From Roseobacter litoralis Och 149 (GTDB lineage Bacteria > Pseudomonadota > Alphaproteobacteria > Rhodobacterales > Rhodobacteraceae), in assembly GCF_000154785.2 (NCBI RefSeq), contig NC_015730.1:3658001-3722000 (forward strand): a stretch of 64,000 nucleotides of DNA, given 5' to 3'. The notes beneath the pieces are model-generated. The model saw only the letters and a list, made by a program, of their open reading frames with translations, was not told the DNA's origin and made no database searches. The translations under genes were made by a program, and so were the position numbers. Positions 19,634 through 29,043 of this stretch are shown piece after piece (the first letter of the stretch is position 1; every line of letters starts with the position of its first letter).

Positions 19634-19719
19634 TGACCTGCTCCCCTGAAATGTCTGGCGTTTAGGGTTACCCTGTTCTCCAACTGAGGAGACAGACGAT
19701 GAAGAGAAGCCGTTTCATT
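19634..19719 (+). mobile_element. IS3-type 5' end interrupted by IS66-A copy 1
   Basis: An end-like TGACCTGCTCCCC at 19634 leads to the ATG of an OrfA (MKRSRF at 19699-19716). The frame continues as SEEQIIGIELL beyond the IS66 at 23494-23533, and then stops. It shows the exact target of IS66-A: within codons R-F-S of this orfA. Confidence 0.7.
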
Positions 19720-19731
19720 GTAAGCGGTTTT

Positions 19732-19930
19732 TCAGCCCGCCCAGTTCCAGGGCAGCAGCTGATCAATGTCTTTCTTTTTATGGCCATTGACGATGGCCGT
19801 GAGCAGACCGGTCAGGTAGCTGTGAGGTTCGATTTTGTTGAGCTTGCAGGTCTCAATGAGTGATGCGATGACAGCCCAGTTTTGCGCGCCGGCGTCATGG
19901 CCTGCAAAGAGCGCGTTCTTGCGCTGAAGG
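19732..19930 (-). pseudogene. IS66-A tnpC, C-terminal fragment (copy 1)
   Basis: Encodes LALQRKNALFAGHDAGAQNW...DQLLPWNWAG, the usual end of IS66 TnpC. It is severed from the rest (22517-23410) by the recombinase cassette. A new frame beginning inside the cassette (to 19995) could give it an artificial start (MRATYTARDKLTRHG). Confidence 0.85.
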
Positions 19931-19973
19931 GCCAGTTTCCGTTTATTCTGCCCATGTCGGGTCAGTTTATCGC

Positions 19974-20402
19974 GTGCAGTATAGGTGGCACGCATATTTT
20001 GGTGCCAATGTAAAAGTCTATAGGTCCTATCGGCGCGGCGATGGGACGTATGTGGGGATTGAACGAGATCCGGGCGTTGCTGTCATGGCTCCGGCCTGGG
20101 TTCTGGATGCTACAGTTTGCGGGCTGATGACATTGGGATCACCGGAGGTGTCGGTGGCCGGATTGCTGGATTTGTCCTCAATTCTGACATTGCAAGGTTT
20201 TCGGCGAAGCTTTGATGAGAGCGACTCATCGAAGGAAGCCGAACATGACCACCCTCAGAACAACCAATCTGGCGCAACTGCCTCTTCCATTTCATCCGCC
20301 AGTGACTGCCCCGATGAACGAGCAGGAGCGAGAGATGCTGAGGCAGGCTCTTGCACAATTGCTTCTGGAAGCGGCCAGCCTGACACAGGAGGGATCAAAT
20401 GA
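19974..20402 (+). CDS. DUF5372-like accessory protein of the recombinase cassette (copy 1)
   Basis: Up to 142 residues from GTG 19974. Residues 10-80 (WHAYFGANVKVYRSYRRGDG ... AGLLDLSSILT) resemble the short DUF5372 proteins that commonly precede recombinases of this type. The C-terminal 55 residues are S/A/G-rich and overlap the next gene in another frame. The stop overlaps the recombinase start (ATGA). The molecular role is unknown; position suggests help in integration or excision. The start codon is uncertain. Confidence 0.65.
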   Translation: MQYRWHAYFGANVKVYRSYRRGDGTYVGIERDPGVAVMAPAWVLDATVCGLMTLGSPEVSVAGLLDLSSILTLQGFRRSFDESDSSKEAEHDHPQNNQSGATASSISSASDCPDERAGARDAEAGSCTIASGSGQPDTGGIK

Positions 20403-20409
20403 TGGGTAA
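20245..20409 (+). CDS. 54-residue protein of the recombinase cassette (copy 1)
   Basis: Starts MTTLRTTNLAQLPLPF; AAGGAAG precedes the ATG. The second half (MNEQEREMLRQALAQLLLEA) is a predicted amphipathic helix. It overlaps both the end of the DUF5372-like frame and the first codons of the recombinase, so the three genes form one coupled operon. No named family; possibly a directionality-type helper, which is inference. Confidence 0.6.
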   Translation: MTTLRTTNLAQLPLPFHPPVTAPMNEQEREMLRQALAQLLLEAASLTQEGSNDG

Positions 20410-22486
20410 CAATGACCTCACACCTATCGCAATATTGCCGCCTGCGTTGTTGCAGCGCCGGGCTATAGTCTATGTCCGGCAATCGACACAAAGCCAGGTC
20501 ATGACCAATCTTGAGAGCCAACGGCGGCAATACGACCTGGTGTCTTCTGCACGCCAGTACGGTTTCCAAGCGGTAGATGTCATCGACGATGATCTCGGGA
20601 TATCCGCGAGTGGAAGCGCTGTCCGACCGGGATTCGAACGTTTGGTTGCGGCTCTCTGTTCTGGCGAAGTTGGTGCAGTGTTTTGCTTAGAAGTCTCTCG
20701 ATTGGCCCGCAACGGACGGGACTGGCACCATGTTCTTGAGATCTGTGGCATGGTTGAGGCACGCGTTGTGGATCACGATGGCGTTTATGATCCTCGCCTC
20801 CCGAACGACCGACTTCTGTTAGGCATGAAGGGCAGCATCAGCGAGTTTGAACTGGGGATACTGCGAACGCGGATGCTGGACGCTGCCCGTGCGAAGGCCA
20901 GGCGTGGCGAACTGCGCTACACCCCACCGATTGGCTATCTTTGGGACCGAGATGCCGGGATCATGTTTGATCCAGACGTGCGGATTCAGGAGGTGATACG
21001 CGGGATATTCACTCGTTTTGAAGAACTTGGCAGCGCCAGACAGGTCCTGTTGTCGATGGCTGATCAGGGTATCCATTTTCCACGGCCATCGGACGGTATC
21101 CGGCTGACATCTTTTGAGTGGCAGCCAATCCGGTATCGCAATGTCATCAGCATTCTCAAAAATACGTTCTACGCAGGCGTTTATGCTTATGGTAAAACTG
21201 GGAAGAAGACGGAGATCAGGGACGGCCGCGCCCATGTCAGCTACAAAAATCACAAATCGCCCGAGGATTGGGAGGTGGTTCTCCACGACCACCACGCTGC
21301 CTATATCGAGTTGGGGGCGTATGAACGCAATCAGGCGCAACTCGCGCGCAATGCGTTTGGCAAGGCCGGTGGGACAAAGTCGGCCCGCGGTGGTCGAGCT
21401 TTGCTCGCCGGGCTCATGTCCTGTGCCAAATGTGGGAGACGGCTGCACGTTGTCTATGCGGGCCGAACACACCGTCCTGTCTATCGGTGTGACAATCCCA
21501 ACCTGCTTTTGGGCCAAAAGCGGTGCTTCACATTCGGTGGTGCGCGCGCAGAGACCCTCATTGTTAGCGCCGTTTTGCAAGCCGTTGCCCCGCTGGCCAT
21601 TGAGGCAGCGCTACAGGCGCAAATCTACATGAGCAATGCAGAGGAAGATCGACGCCAGCTGTTGGAGCTGGAACTGAAGCAAGCGGAATATGACGCCACG
21701 CTTGCAGAACGTCGATATGCGGCGTGTGACCCGGAGAACCGCCTGATAGCCGCGACGCTGGAGAAACGCTGGGAGGAAGCTCTCTCGCGGGTCCAAGCCT
21801 TCAAGGAACGCATGGCGAGCTCTCCAGACGCGCACGAGACCTTTGATCCAAGCGCATTGAACGGATTGGCGCAGGATCTAAAAGCCGCATGGGAGGCACC
21901 TACGGTGAGCATGCGTGCTCGCCAGCAACTGCTCCGGACCTTGATCGAGGACATCGTCGCCGATGTGGATGACACAAGCCGTGAGATTGTGCTGGTCGTC
22001 CACTGGAAAGGCGGGCGACACACGGAATTGCGGGTCAAAAAACCAAAGACTGGCGAGCATGGTGCAAAAACCAGCGAGGAGGCCTTAGCGATCATCCGCG
22101 AGATGGCAGGGCGATGGTCAGATGGATCCATTGCGGCCTCGCTGAACCGCATGGGCATCCGCACCGGTCAGGACAAAACATGGAATGCAAAGCGCGTGTC
22201 CTCCATAAGGCGCGTGAACAACATCCGCGGCTACCTCTCCGCTGACAAGGATAGCCCGTGGCGCACCATGTCTGAGGCCGCAAAAGAGCTCGGTGTGACC
22301 AATCACGTGATCCGACGGCTGATCAAGGACGCAATTCTGCCTGCAAAACAGGTTGTCGATGGCGCGCCTTACCAAATCAGGACCGAAGACCTACAATCTG
22401 GTCAGGTAATACAAGCACTACGCCGCAAAAAGCGCCCGTGTCGCAGACAAAGCGACCAGCAGCTTTCAATGTTTACAAGCACTTAA
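20399..22486 (+). CDS. Large serine recombinase of the cassette (copy 1)
   Basis: 695 residues, AGGAGG before the ATG. The N-terminal resolvase domain has the catalytic serine in [13 protein letters not shown] and arginines in [13 protein letters not shown]; a recombinase domain follows (about 165-270). Next come a zinc ribbon ([12 protein letters not shown]...RCDNPN...KRCFTF, residues about 340-375), a coiled coil (about 415-470), and a C-terminal DNA-binding part with [15 protein letters not shown], a helix-turn-helix like that of MerR proteins. This is the expected build of a serine integrase. Copies at 29044-31131 and 36058-38145 encode the identical protein. Confidence 0.93.
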   Translation: MMGNNDLTPIAILPPALLQRRAIVYVRQSTQSQVMTNLESQRRQYDLVSSARQYGFQAVDVIDDDLGISASGSAVRPGFERLVAALCSGEVGAVFCLEVSRLARNGRDWHHVLEICGMVEARVVDHDGVYDPRLPNDRLLLGMKGSISEFELGILRTRMLDAARAKARRGELRYTPPIGYLWDRDAGIMFDPDVRIQEVIRGIFTRFEELGSARQVLLSMADQGIHFPRPSDGIRLTSFEWQPIRYRNVISILKNTFYAGVYAYGKTGKKTEIRDGRAHVSYKNHKSPEDWEVVLHDHHAAYIELGAYERNQAQLARNAFGKAGGTKSARGGRALLAGLMSCAKCGRRLHVVYAGRTHRPVYRCDNPNLLLGQKRCFTFGGARAETLIVSAVLQAVAPLAIEAALQAQIYMSNAEEDRRQLLELELKQAEYDATLAERRYAACDPENRLIAATLEKRWEEALSRVQAFKERMASSPDAHETFDPSALNGLAQDLKAAWEAPTVSMRARQQLLRTLIEDIVADVDDTSREIVLVVHWKGGRHTELRVKKPKTGEHGAKTSEEALAIIREMAGRWSDGSIAASLNRMGIRTGQDKTWNAKRVSSIRRVNNIRGYLSADKDSPWRTMSEAAKELGVTNHVIRRLIKDAILPAKQVVDGAPYQIRTEDLQSGQVIQALRRKKRPCRRQSDQQLSMFTST

Positions 22487-22516
22487 AAAGGGGGTGCATA
22501 ATGACCAACCATTCGC

Positions 22517-23410
22517 GATGGGGCGGATGGTGCGCTCGACGGCGTTGCTGCCCATCTCGATCCGGCCATCAGTCAGGAACAAGATCAAGCCGTCCCAGTA
22601 TTTGGCGATATACTTCAGGGCTTCACCCGTTGGGGATTTGGCAGAGACCTGCGAACGTGAGCTATCGAGCCATTCTTTGAACGCTGCAATCTTCGGTGCG
22701 GATCGGTCTTGCCGGATGGCCTGGCGTTCTTCGGCTGTCAGCCCGCGGGCTTTGCTCTCTATCCGATAAAGCGCCGCAATCTGCCTGAGACCCTCCTCAG
22801 CAATGGGCGCGACATTGTTCTCGGTCAGCTCATAGAGCTTCCGTCGCGCGTGCGCCCAGCAGTAGGCCAGTTGGATTGGTTCATTGTCCCGTGGATCCAG
22901 CACGCGGTTGTATCCGGCATAGCCGTCCACCTGCAGTATGCCACTAAAGCCGTGCAATATTTGGGATGCGTATTTGCCGGATCGTCCCGGTGCATAGGTA
23001 AAAGCAACACCTGGCGGTTCTGGCCCCGTCCACGCCCGATCATCACGGGCCAGTGCCCAGAAATACCCTTTCTTCACCTTGCCCCTGCCAGGATCAAGAA
23101 CAGGCGCTGGTGTCTCGTTCATGAACAGTTTGGTGGATGTCTTCAGATGCCTGAGCAGCGCGTCGTAGACCGGCACCAGTTCATGCGCTGCATTACCGAC
23201 CCATGAGGCCAAAGTAGACCGTTCGATCTCGACGCCTTGGCGGGCATAGATTTGTGATTGGCGGAAGCCATAACGCCTTGCAACCCCATTGACCGTCGCG
23301 CCATCAACCAATGTCTCAGCCACGATCCGCGCCTTCAGATCGCGCGGCCAACGCGGACACCTACGACGATCCTCTTCGCCATCCGTGAGAAACTCATCGG
23401 ATATCTCCAT
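22517..23410 (-). pseudogene. IS66-A tnpA-tnpC fusion, N-terminal part (copy 1)
   Basis: Start ATG 23410 has GAGGGAG upstream. Residues 1-50 are the TnpA helix-turn-helix ([43 protein letters not shown]). From about residue 51 the frame jumps to the middle of TnpC ([17 protein letters not shown], ...[45 protein letters not shown]). The cassette then adds a 15-residue tail and a stop. tnpB and most of the TnpC zinc/leucine-zipper half are absent, so this IS cannot be autonomous. Confidence 0.88.
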
Positions 23411-23533
23411 GGAGAAACTCCCTCGCAAAAATACAAGGGCTGGAATCGCAGATCAAAAACTCAAGGGGAAGGTCGGGTCAAAACACCGCTTACGTTTCAG
23501 CGAAGAACAGATTATTGGGATTGAGCTGCTCCC

Positions 23534-23678
23534 CTGCGACTAACCCGTCTGCGCCGCGAGCGCATATCCGTAGATGTCGTACGAGCCCGTTCACTCCTTA
23601 TGGCAAAAGCAGAGGAGACGCAGGCAATCCCACCTAAAGACGGAAATACTTTAGGTTGTTAGCAGCTTTACATTGTCA
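23534..23678. other. Short intergenic, nothing recognised
   Basis: Between the interrupted IS3 piece and the small orphan gene. No feature seen. Confidence 0.3.
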
Positions 23679-23864
23679 CTAAGGCAGACTGCTTCGTCCT
23701 TGAGCAACACTATTTTTTGAGGTTCCAGCTTTGAGCGAGATTTCTTTTAGTGCAACACTTTCAGCTACACAGAAAAACTCCGCAAGCATGGGTAAATCAT
23801 TTTCTTCCGCGTAAACTTTAAGGTCCGACAAAACTTCCAGAACCCATTCATTGTCATTTTCCAT
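23679..23864 (-). CDS. Small orphan protein of the W-[IV]-L-x-V-[LM] family
   Basis: 61 residues from ATG 23864 (MENDNEWVLEVLSDLKVY); AAGGAAG lies upstream. A longer start at 23891 is possible, but the protein at 47817 begins at the equivalent point (MKSDWILEVLADMQTF). Predicted helical and soluble, function unknown. Lies in an AT-rich stretch together with another small gene and a GGDEF-EAL gene, all on the minus strand. Confidence 0.65.
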   Translation of the reverse strand: MENDNEWVLEVLSDLKVYAEENDLPMLAEFFCVAESVALKEISLKAGTSKNSVAQGRSSLP

Positions 23865-23940
23865 CCCTAAGCTTCCTTGTATCGCTGGCACGCACCCTTC
23901 CCAAGGTGTTTTGAACAGGATTCAGTTCATCGCAGAAAAT

Positions 23941-24117
23941 TTAACAAAGTCTTAAAGATGCTGTTGATGGGTTTGAGTGATGCAAAAGATACTCACTAGA
24001 TAAGCCCATGACTTGGGATCGAATATCTATCAGAGCTAGGCGGGTTTCGCTTAACCCGTTGCTTTCCGCCATCAGAATTGCCAAATTAAGACGGCTAATG
24101 AATTCTTCCTTGGTCAT
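23941..24117 (-). CDS. Small 58-residue orphan protein
   Basis: Reads MTKEEFISRLNLAILMAE, then SNGLSETRLALIDIRSQV and a short serine-rich tail; a strong GAGGGAG site sits 7 nt before the ATG. Helical, no known domain. The NGL segment after a hydrophobic helix recalls the neighbouring orphan family, but similarity is too weak to group it firmly. Lies between that orphan gene and the GGDEF-EAL gene on the same strand. Confidence 0.55.
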   Translation of the reverse strand: MTKEEFISRLNLAILMAESNGLSETRLALIDIRSQVMGLSSEYLLHHSNPSTASLRLC

Positions 24118-24418
24118 ACTTTTACTCCCTCAAAGAAAGTACAGAATTGCCAGAATTTCACGCCCAGCATACGCTGGCGCACGAGATCTGGATAACTTCC
24201 AAAACCTACCGGTCAAAAAAGGTAAACATGGTTACACGAGTTAAGTATGATTAAACGATTCCTGTTAACCAAAAGTAAACACTACACCACCTTGGCTTTA
24301 GGCGCCGTCACTACAGCAAGTTGTTGAGCTTCAGATTGTTCCCGCTATTTGGGCGAACGTTGTGGAAACCTTAAATCCGAAGGCGTGCAGTCACCATCAA
24401 ATTACGCTAATTGAAACT
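24118..24418. other. Intergenic, AT-rich, nothing recognised
   Basis: 300 bp downstream of the GGDEF-EAL stop on the minus strand; it contains the ribosome site of the small gene at 23941-24117. Confidence 0.3.
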
Positions 24419-25798
24419 TCAATCGCTCAAGTCAGGCTGGTAGAGGTTATCCTTGGTCCATAAAAAGTCTGTTATCGGTACAGAAAAGAGGTTTAACATG
24501 CGTTCGGGAGAGATAGGTCGATGAAAGTAAAACCCTTGTGCAAATATTACTCCTAAACCCCGAAGAATTGCATATTCTTGAACAGTTTCAACGCCTTCCG
24601 CGATCACTTCTAACTTTAGATGCCTTGAAACCTTGCTTATAGCATTTATGAAAATCTTACTGCTTTTCCTTTGGTGGCAATCACTAACCAGAGATTTGTC
24701 GATTTTGACAAAATCAACCGGTACTTTGTCAATGTTGGCCATTGTCGAGTTTCCTGTACCAAAATCGTCAATACCTACGCTGACGCCATTTTGTCTAAGC
24801 TTACTCAAGTTCGAAAAGACATCATCTGTAAGTAGCATCTTTTCCGATTCGGTAATCTCGATTCTTAGCCTGCTTGCGTCAAGCCCTACAGCCCTCAGTT
24901 CACTCAAAACGAAGTCAGCGAAATCAGCACGTAGGAAATCGGAGGGGGAGAAATTTACACTTACAAAGGTATCCAAAGGCCAGTGAATTGCGGCGCTACA
25001 AGCCTCTGATAAAATAAAATCGCCCAATTCACGCATCCGCCCTGACTTACCAGCGATTTCGACAATAATCTCTGGACAGATCATCCCATACTTTTCGTGG
25101 TGCCATCGTATCAAGGCTTCAGCACCAACTATCTGACGATTAGACATTCGGTAAATAGGTTGAAAGCAAAAGCTTAGCCGTTTTGTCTTTAAATCAGAAA
25201 AGAAAACTTTCGCTAACTCTTGCACCATCAGAAGCTTAGAACACGCGTGCTCGTCGAATACTCTTAATTGCCCTTTACCGCTACTTTTGGCCAAGTACAT
25301 AGCTGTATCCGCATTTTTTAATTGGGTATGTAAACTACATTCATAATTGACCGAAATACTTGCTCCTACGGAACAGCTTAATAGTACTTCATGGCTGAGT
25401 AGGAATCGGCGATTATTGAGCATACAAGTGATACCTGCAGCTACTCTTTCAGCGGTCTCGAAGTTTTTGACCGCCGTACACGCAATAAATTCATCTCCGC
25501 CCTTTCGGCAAATTATTGAACCAGAAGGCAAATTATCGTTTAGAATAGTTGCAATTTCCGCAATTAGCGCATCACCTAACTCATGACCAAAAGTGTCATT
25601 CACCTGTTTTAAGTTATCTGCGTCAGCAAATAATACGAGAATTGGTTTGTCTGGAGGTGTTTTCTTGCGAAGCTTCTCATACAGCTTGCTAAAATCTGTA
25701 TACTCCAAAAGACTGTTTGCTTGGTTCACTTCTCGGGAGAAGTCCTGTCTCCAAACCCGATTTGAATCTTTCGGGTGCAATGTGTTTCCTGCGGTCAT
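24419..25798 (-). CDS. GGDEF-EAL cyclic-di-GMP protein
   Basis: 459 residues without membrane segments or a recognisable N-terminal sensor domain. The GGDEF domain (about 30-185) has FADADNLKQVNDTFGHELGD and an intact RKGGDEF active site. The EAL domain (about 205-440) has GAEALIRWHH, VNFSPSDF, EITESE, IDDFGTGNSTM, VKIDKSL, EVIAEGVET and QGFYFHRP, i.e. all metal and substrate residues. It could both make and break c-di-GMP; the net direction cannot be told. Its AT-rich composition and two small co-oriented orphan genes suggest an acquired signalling module linked to surface life. Confidence 0.93.
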   Translation of the reverse strand: MTAGNTLHPKDSNRVWRQDFSREVNQANSLLEYTDFSKLYEKLRKKTPPDKPILVLFADADNLKQVNDTFGHELGDALIAEIATILNDNLPSGSIICRKGGDEFIACTAVKNFETAERVAAGITCMLNNRRFLLSHEVLLSCSVGASISVNYECSLHTQLKNADTAMYLAKSSGKGQLRVFDEHACSKLLMVQELAKVFFSDLKTKRLSFCFQPIYRMSNRQIVGAEALIRWHHEKYGMICPEIIVEIAGKSGRMRELGDFILSEACSAAIHWPLDTFVSVNFSPSDFLRADFADFVLSELRAVGLDASRLRIEITESEKMLLTDDVFSNLSKLRQNGVSVGIDDFGTGNSTMANIDKVPVDFVKIDKSLVSDCHQRKSSKIFINAISKVSRHLKLEVIAEGVETVQEYAILRGLGVIFAQGFYFHRPISPERMLNLFSVPITDFLWTKDNLYQPDLSD

Positions 25799-25955
25799 TA
25801 AATGTGGTTTCTCTTCATTGTTTCGAATTCGGAGATGCTGGAAAAGTTTCGATCCCGTTGACCAAACCTATTTCATTACTCTTGACTAAGTATTTCAGAT
25901 TTTACTTAAGCTCGAGTTAAACGGGTCAAAAAATGAAGCTTCCGATTGACCTGTT

Positions 25956-26270
25956 TGTACCTGTCACGGTTTGAGGCCGCCCTTTTGCAAGCATTTCCCG
26001 CACCAAAAGAAAAAGACTATCGGACTGAAACGGAAAAGCGAATTACGCTAGGAAGCACTGCGTATTACGCTGATCAACCGACCAACGCGTAAGTAAGTGA
26101 CTATTGATCTTGGTATTGGCATGTCGAGGCTGAACAAATGGGTGACGACGCCTCGAGATACGGACGTGGTATCGAAAGAGGCTTTAGGCCTCGCCAAAAA
26201 GTTTGATCAGCTTCGACGCGAACACTGTTTTCTAAAGGAGGAGGGAAATTCCAAAAAAGCTCCGGATTGG
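25956..26270 (+). pseudogene. Decayed IS3 orfA (relative of the 12672 element)
   Basis: Left-end-like TGTACCTGTCACGGTTTGAG, then an orfA whose ATG has become ATC and which has stops early on (GLKRKSELR*EALRI). The rest (LGIGMSRLNKWVTTPRDTDV) is clearly homologous to OrfA of the complete IS3. orfB and the right end are missing. Confidence 0.8.
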
Positions 26271-26479
26271 GGTCCGCTTATGCACGGTATGGACAGTCTG
26301 TGCTATGCTGAGCCTCAAGGGCAGATGCCGATGGCTTAGTGGTGGGCTGGACCCCGTTAAAAAACTTAGCACATGGGCTGATGCGCACTTAAGAGTGGTG
26401 ACGCTGCCGTTGCAGCGATCCCGGTTAGAAAGATGACGAACTTGCATGGCCCACGCCCTTCGCCTTGAGCGGAGGATAT

Positions 26480-26778
26480 GCCATGACGAACCGCAAAACC
26501 GATATCAGCGATACAAACTGGCTCTGTTAGCTGTATTCTTATGGGCTATCGCGTGCCTACATGTGCCAGCGCGAACGGCTTACCGAATACGCGACCGCAC
26601 ATATCCAACATTTGCAGAAGGCCCTGATCGAGATGAAACTGTAATTGCACCATGGTGTCTCTGACATCATGAACGCGATTGGCGTGCGCATCATCCGTGC
26701 CATCGTCGCCAACGAGCGTAACCCTGGGATTATCGCCGCGTTCCGAGATGTCCACTGCAAATCTTCCATCGATACAAC
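26480..26778 (+). pseudogene. IS110-family transposase fragment
   Basis: Reads NRKTDISDTNWL, then after a stop and a deletion SRAYMCQRERLTEYATAHIQ and, in another frame, VSDIMNAIGVRIIRAIVANE. These are internal IS110 transposase stretches with frameshifts. It is cut by the left end of IS66-B at 26779. Confidence 0.7.
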
Positions 26779-26877
26779 GTAACCGCCCGATTGGCACCGC
26801 CTGCCTGATTTCCGCGCGATGATTTAAGACACGTGCATAGCGACGTCGTTAGTGACGTGTCTTATGCGGAGGGTTTC

Positions 26878-27243
26878 ATGCGGGGCGAGGTTCTTGGTGT
26901 TGAGCGGCGGCGACGTTAGAGTGATGAGGATAAGCTCTCGATCGTTTCGTCTGTCGGGATTCATGGGGCAACGGTGACGCAAGTTGCGCATAGGTGCGAT
27001 GTGACCCGGCAGCAGATTTACAGATGGCGGCATGAGTTGAAGAAAAAGGGTCTGTGGGCACCGGGCGCGGGTGCGGTTTTTCTGCCGATTGATTTCCAAG
27101 TTGCAGAAGTACCACCTGAGCCGAAGCCGGCTCCCGCTGTGCCACTTGAGCTTCGCTTGCAGGGCGGTCGCTGTCTGCGGTTCGATAGTTCCATTCATGA
27201 GGCCGCGCTGACACGATTGATCCAAGCGGCAGACGCGGCGTGA
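26878..27243 (+). pseudogene. IS66-B tnpA with one nonsense codon
   Basis: MRGEVLGVERRRR then TAG where the copy at 53416 has TGG (W), then SDEDKLSIVSS...QQIYRWRHELKKK...LIQAADAA. It is otherwise a full-length TnpA helix-turn-helix protein of about 120 residues. Confidence 0.85.
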
Positions 27244-27574
27244 TCGGTCCGGAAACTAGGGTTCGGGTTTATCTGGCTTGTGGCGCTACGGATATGAGGA
27301 AGGGCATCGCGGGTCTGTCCGCTCTGACCCAGGATGTGCTGCGGCAAAAGCCTGCCAGTGGTGCCGTGTTTGCGTTCCGGGGGCGGCGTGGTGATCGGAT
27401 CAAGCTGCTGTATTGGGATGGCCAAGGCTTTTGTCTCTATTACAAGGTGCTGGAACGTGGCCAAGCGCCCAATAAGGGGCTGTGCGGATGACGTCTGCGC
27501 AGCTCGCGATGCTCTGGGAGGGGATCGACTGGCGGCGTCCGGATTGGGGATCTCGGCCTGCGCGTGTGGGATGA
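27240..27574 (+). pseudogene. IS66-B tnpB, deleted and frameshifted
   Basis: Overlaps the tnpA stop (TGATCG). Starts MIGPETRVRVYLACGATDMR and runs to YYKVLERG, then loses a short stretch and changes frame; the normal end MTSAQLAMLWEGIDWRRPDW is found in the next frame. Confidence 0.85.
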
Positions 27575-27636
27575 TTTTTGGTCTGCATATGCTTTATTTA
27601 TATGGTGCTTCGGCCTTCTTTTTGGTAATCAGGCGC

Positions 27637-29013
27637 ATGTCGAAACCTATCGAAAACCTTCCTGATGATCCCGCTGTTTTGAAGGCGATGATCGCGGAAT
27701 TGCAGGCAGAGAACGCCAAGATCACAGCGACCTTGCGGGTCCACGATCAACTGGTTCAGGCCCTTCGGCTGCGGATCGCCAAACTCCAGAAACTGGCTTT
27801 TGGCAAATCCTCAGAGAAGATCGAACAGCTGGAACTGGCGCTCGAAGACCTGCTGGTTGCGATAGCCGAGGACGATGAGGTGCCTATAGACGAAGGGCAG
27901 GATGAGCCGTCGCAAGAGGCTGGCAAGGCGCCCGTGCTTCGTCGACGGCCGCGTGTCCCGGATACAACCCTGCGCGAACGTCACGAACTCGATCCTGGCA
28001 CCTGCTGCCCCGACTGTGGCGGCGATCTGCGGGTGGTGGGCGAGGATGTCAGCGAGTTGCTGGACATGATCGCGGCGCAGATGAAGGTGATCCAGATCGC
28101 ACGCATCAAGAAATCCTGCCGTCGTTGCGAAAAGATGGTGCAGGAGCCCGCACCCAGCCGTCCGTTTCCAGGCAGCATGGTGGGTCCGAACCTGCTGGCG
28201 CATGTGTTGGCGTCGAAGTTCGACGATCACCTTCCCCTCTATCGTCAGCATGAGATATTTGCCCGCATGGGTGCCAACATTCCTGAAAGCACGCTTGTCG
28301 GTTGGTGTGGGCGCGCCATGAAAACACTGTCGCTGCTGATCGAACTGATCGAGGCGGACATCATGGGCAGCGATCTACTTCACGCGGATGACACGCCGAT
28401 CCGGGTGCTGGATCGTTCAAAGCGCGACAAAGGGCTTGGCAAAGGGGTCAAACAAGGCCGGATCTGGGCCTATGTGCGTGATCAGCGCCCTTGGGCGGGG
28501 TCGTCTCCACCGGGTTCTGTCTATCGGTTTGCACCAAATTGGAAGGAAGAGCACGTTCTCGGCCATCTGGCCAACGTCCGCGGCATTCTGCAAGCGGACG
28601 GCCACAAGGGATATGCCAAACTCTACGCGCCTGATCTTGATGGTATATCCCGTTTGCGCGAAGCAGCCTGTTGGGCGCACCTACGCCGTGACTTCCACGA
28701 CTTCTGGTTCTCGACCAAATCCGAGATCGCCCGCGAGGCACTCGACCGGATCGGCAAACTCTACGACATCGAGCGCGACATCAACGGTCAACCCGCCGAC
28801 GTCCGCTATGCGGCACGTCAAAAGCTGAGCCTGCCCAAGGTTGAGGCTTTCTTTGCCTGGTCTGAACAGCAGCTACTGCGCATCCCGGGCAAAAGCGATC
28901 TGGCGAAAGCTTTCCGCTACGGCCTCGCGCGGCAGGCGGCCTTCAGCCTGTTCCTGACTGATGGCCGGATCGAGATGGGCAGCAACGCCGTCGAGCGCAC
29001 CATCCGCCCCATC
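27637..29013 (+). pseudogene. IS66-B tnpC, N-terminal 459 codons, cut by the cassette
   Basis: MSKPIENLPDDPAVLKAMIA begins a normal TnpC with coiled coil (KAMIAELQAENAKITATLR), zinc motif (CCPDCGGDLR, CRRCEKMVQ) and DDE domain ([44 protein letters not shown]). The frame runs 17 codons into the cassette and stops. The last 67 bp before the junction (28949-29015) are identical to IS66-A although sequence further upstream differs clearly. Confidence 0.9.
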
Positions 29014-29043
29014 GCGAATGGTTGGTCATTATGCACCCCCTTT

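Larger units (their letters stand above)
19931..22516 (+). mobile_element. Serine-recombinase cassette inserted in IS66 tnpC, copy 1
   Basis: Bounded by GC dinucleotides at 19931-19932 and 22515-22516, where tnpC sequence breaks off; 2582 bp between them plus one GC = 2584 bp. On the tnpC strand the junctions read CCCCATCGC|GAATGG and AAACTGGC|CCTTCAG, so the uninterrupted tnpC target is CCCCATCGC|CCTTCAG. Carries a DUF5372-like gene, a 54-aa gene and a large serine recombinase, all antisense to tnpC. Other copies: 29014-31599 and 35590-38175; fragment at 53195-53316. Confidence 0.9.
19720..23493 (-). mobile_element. IS66-A, copy 1 (3774 bp), deleted IS66 carrying the recombinase cassette
   Basis: Ends GTAAGCGGTTTTT / GTAAGCGGTGTTTT (right end reversed). 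Flanks GTTTCATT at left and GTTTCAGC at right, i.e. a duplication matching at 6 of 8 bases. Without the 2584-bp cassette the IS is only about 1190 bp: it has lost tnpB and half of tnpC and fuses tnpA to tnpC. A second copy of the same length (35379-39152) encodes identical proteins. Confidence 0.9.

Noticed and set aside
20819..21580. 253-residue open frame antisense to the serine recombinase (also at 29950-30711 and 36478-37239)
   Set aside because: It is a shadow of the recombinase gene on the other strand, with no ribosome site and no family resemblance; it is repeated only because the recombinase is.
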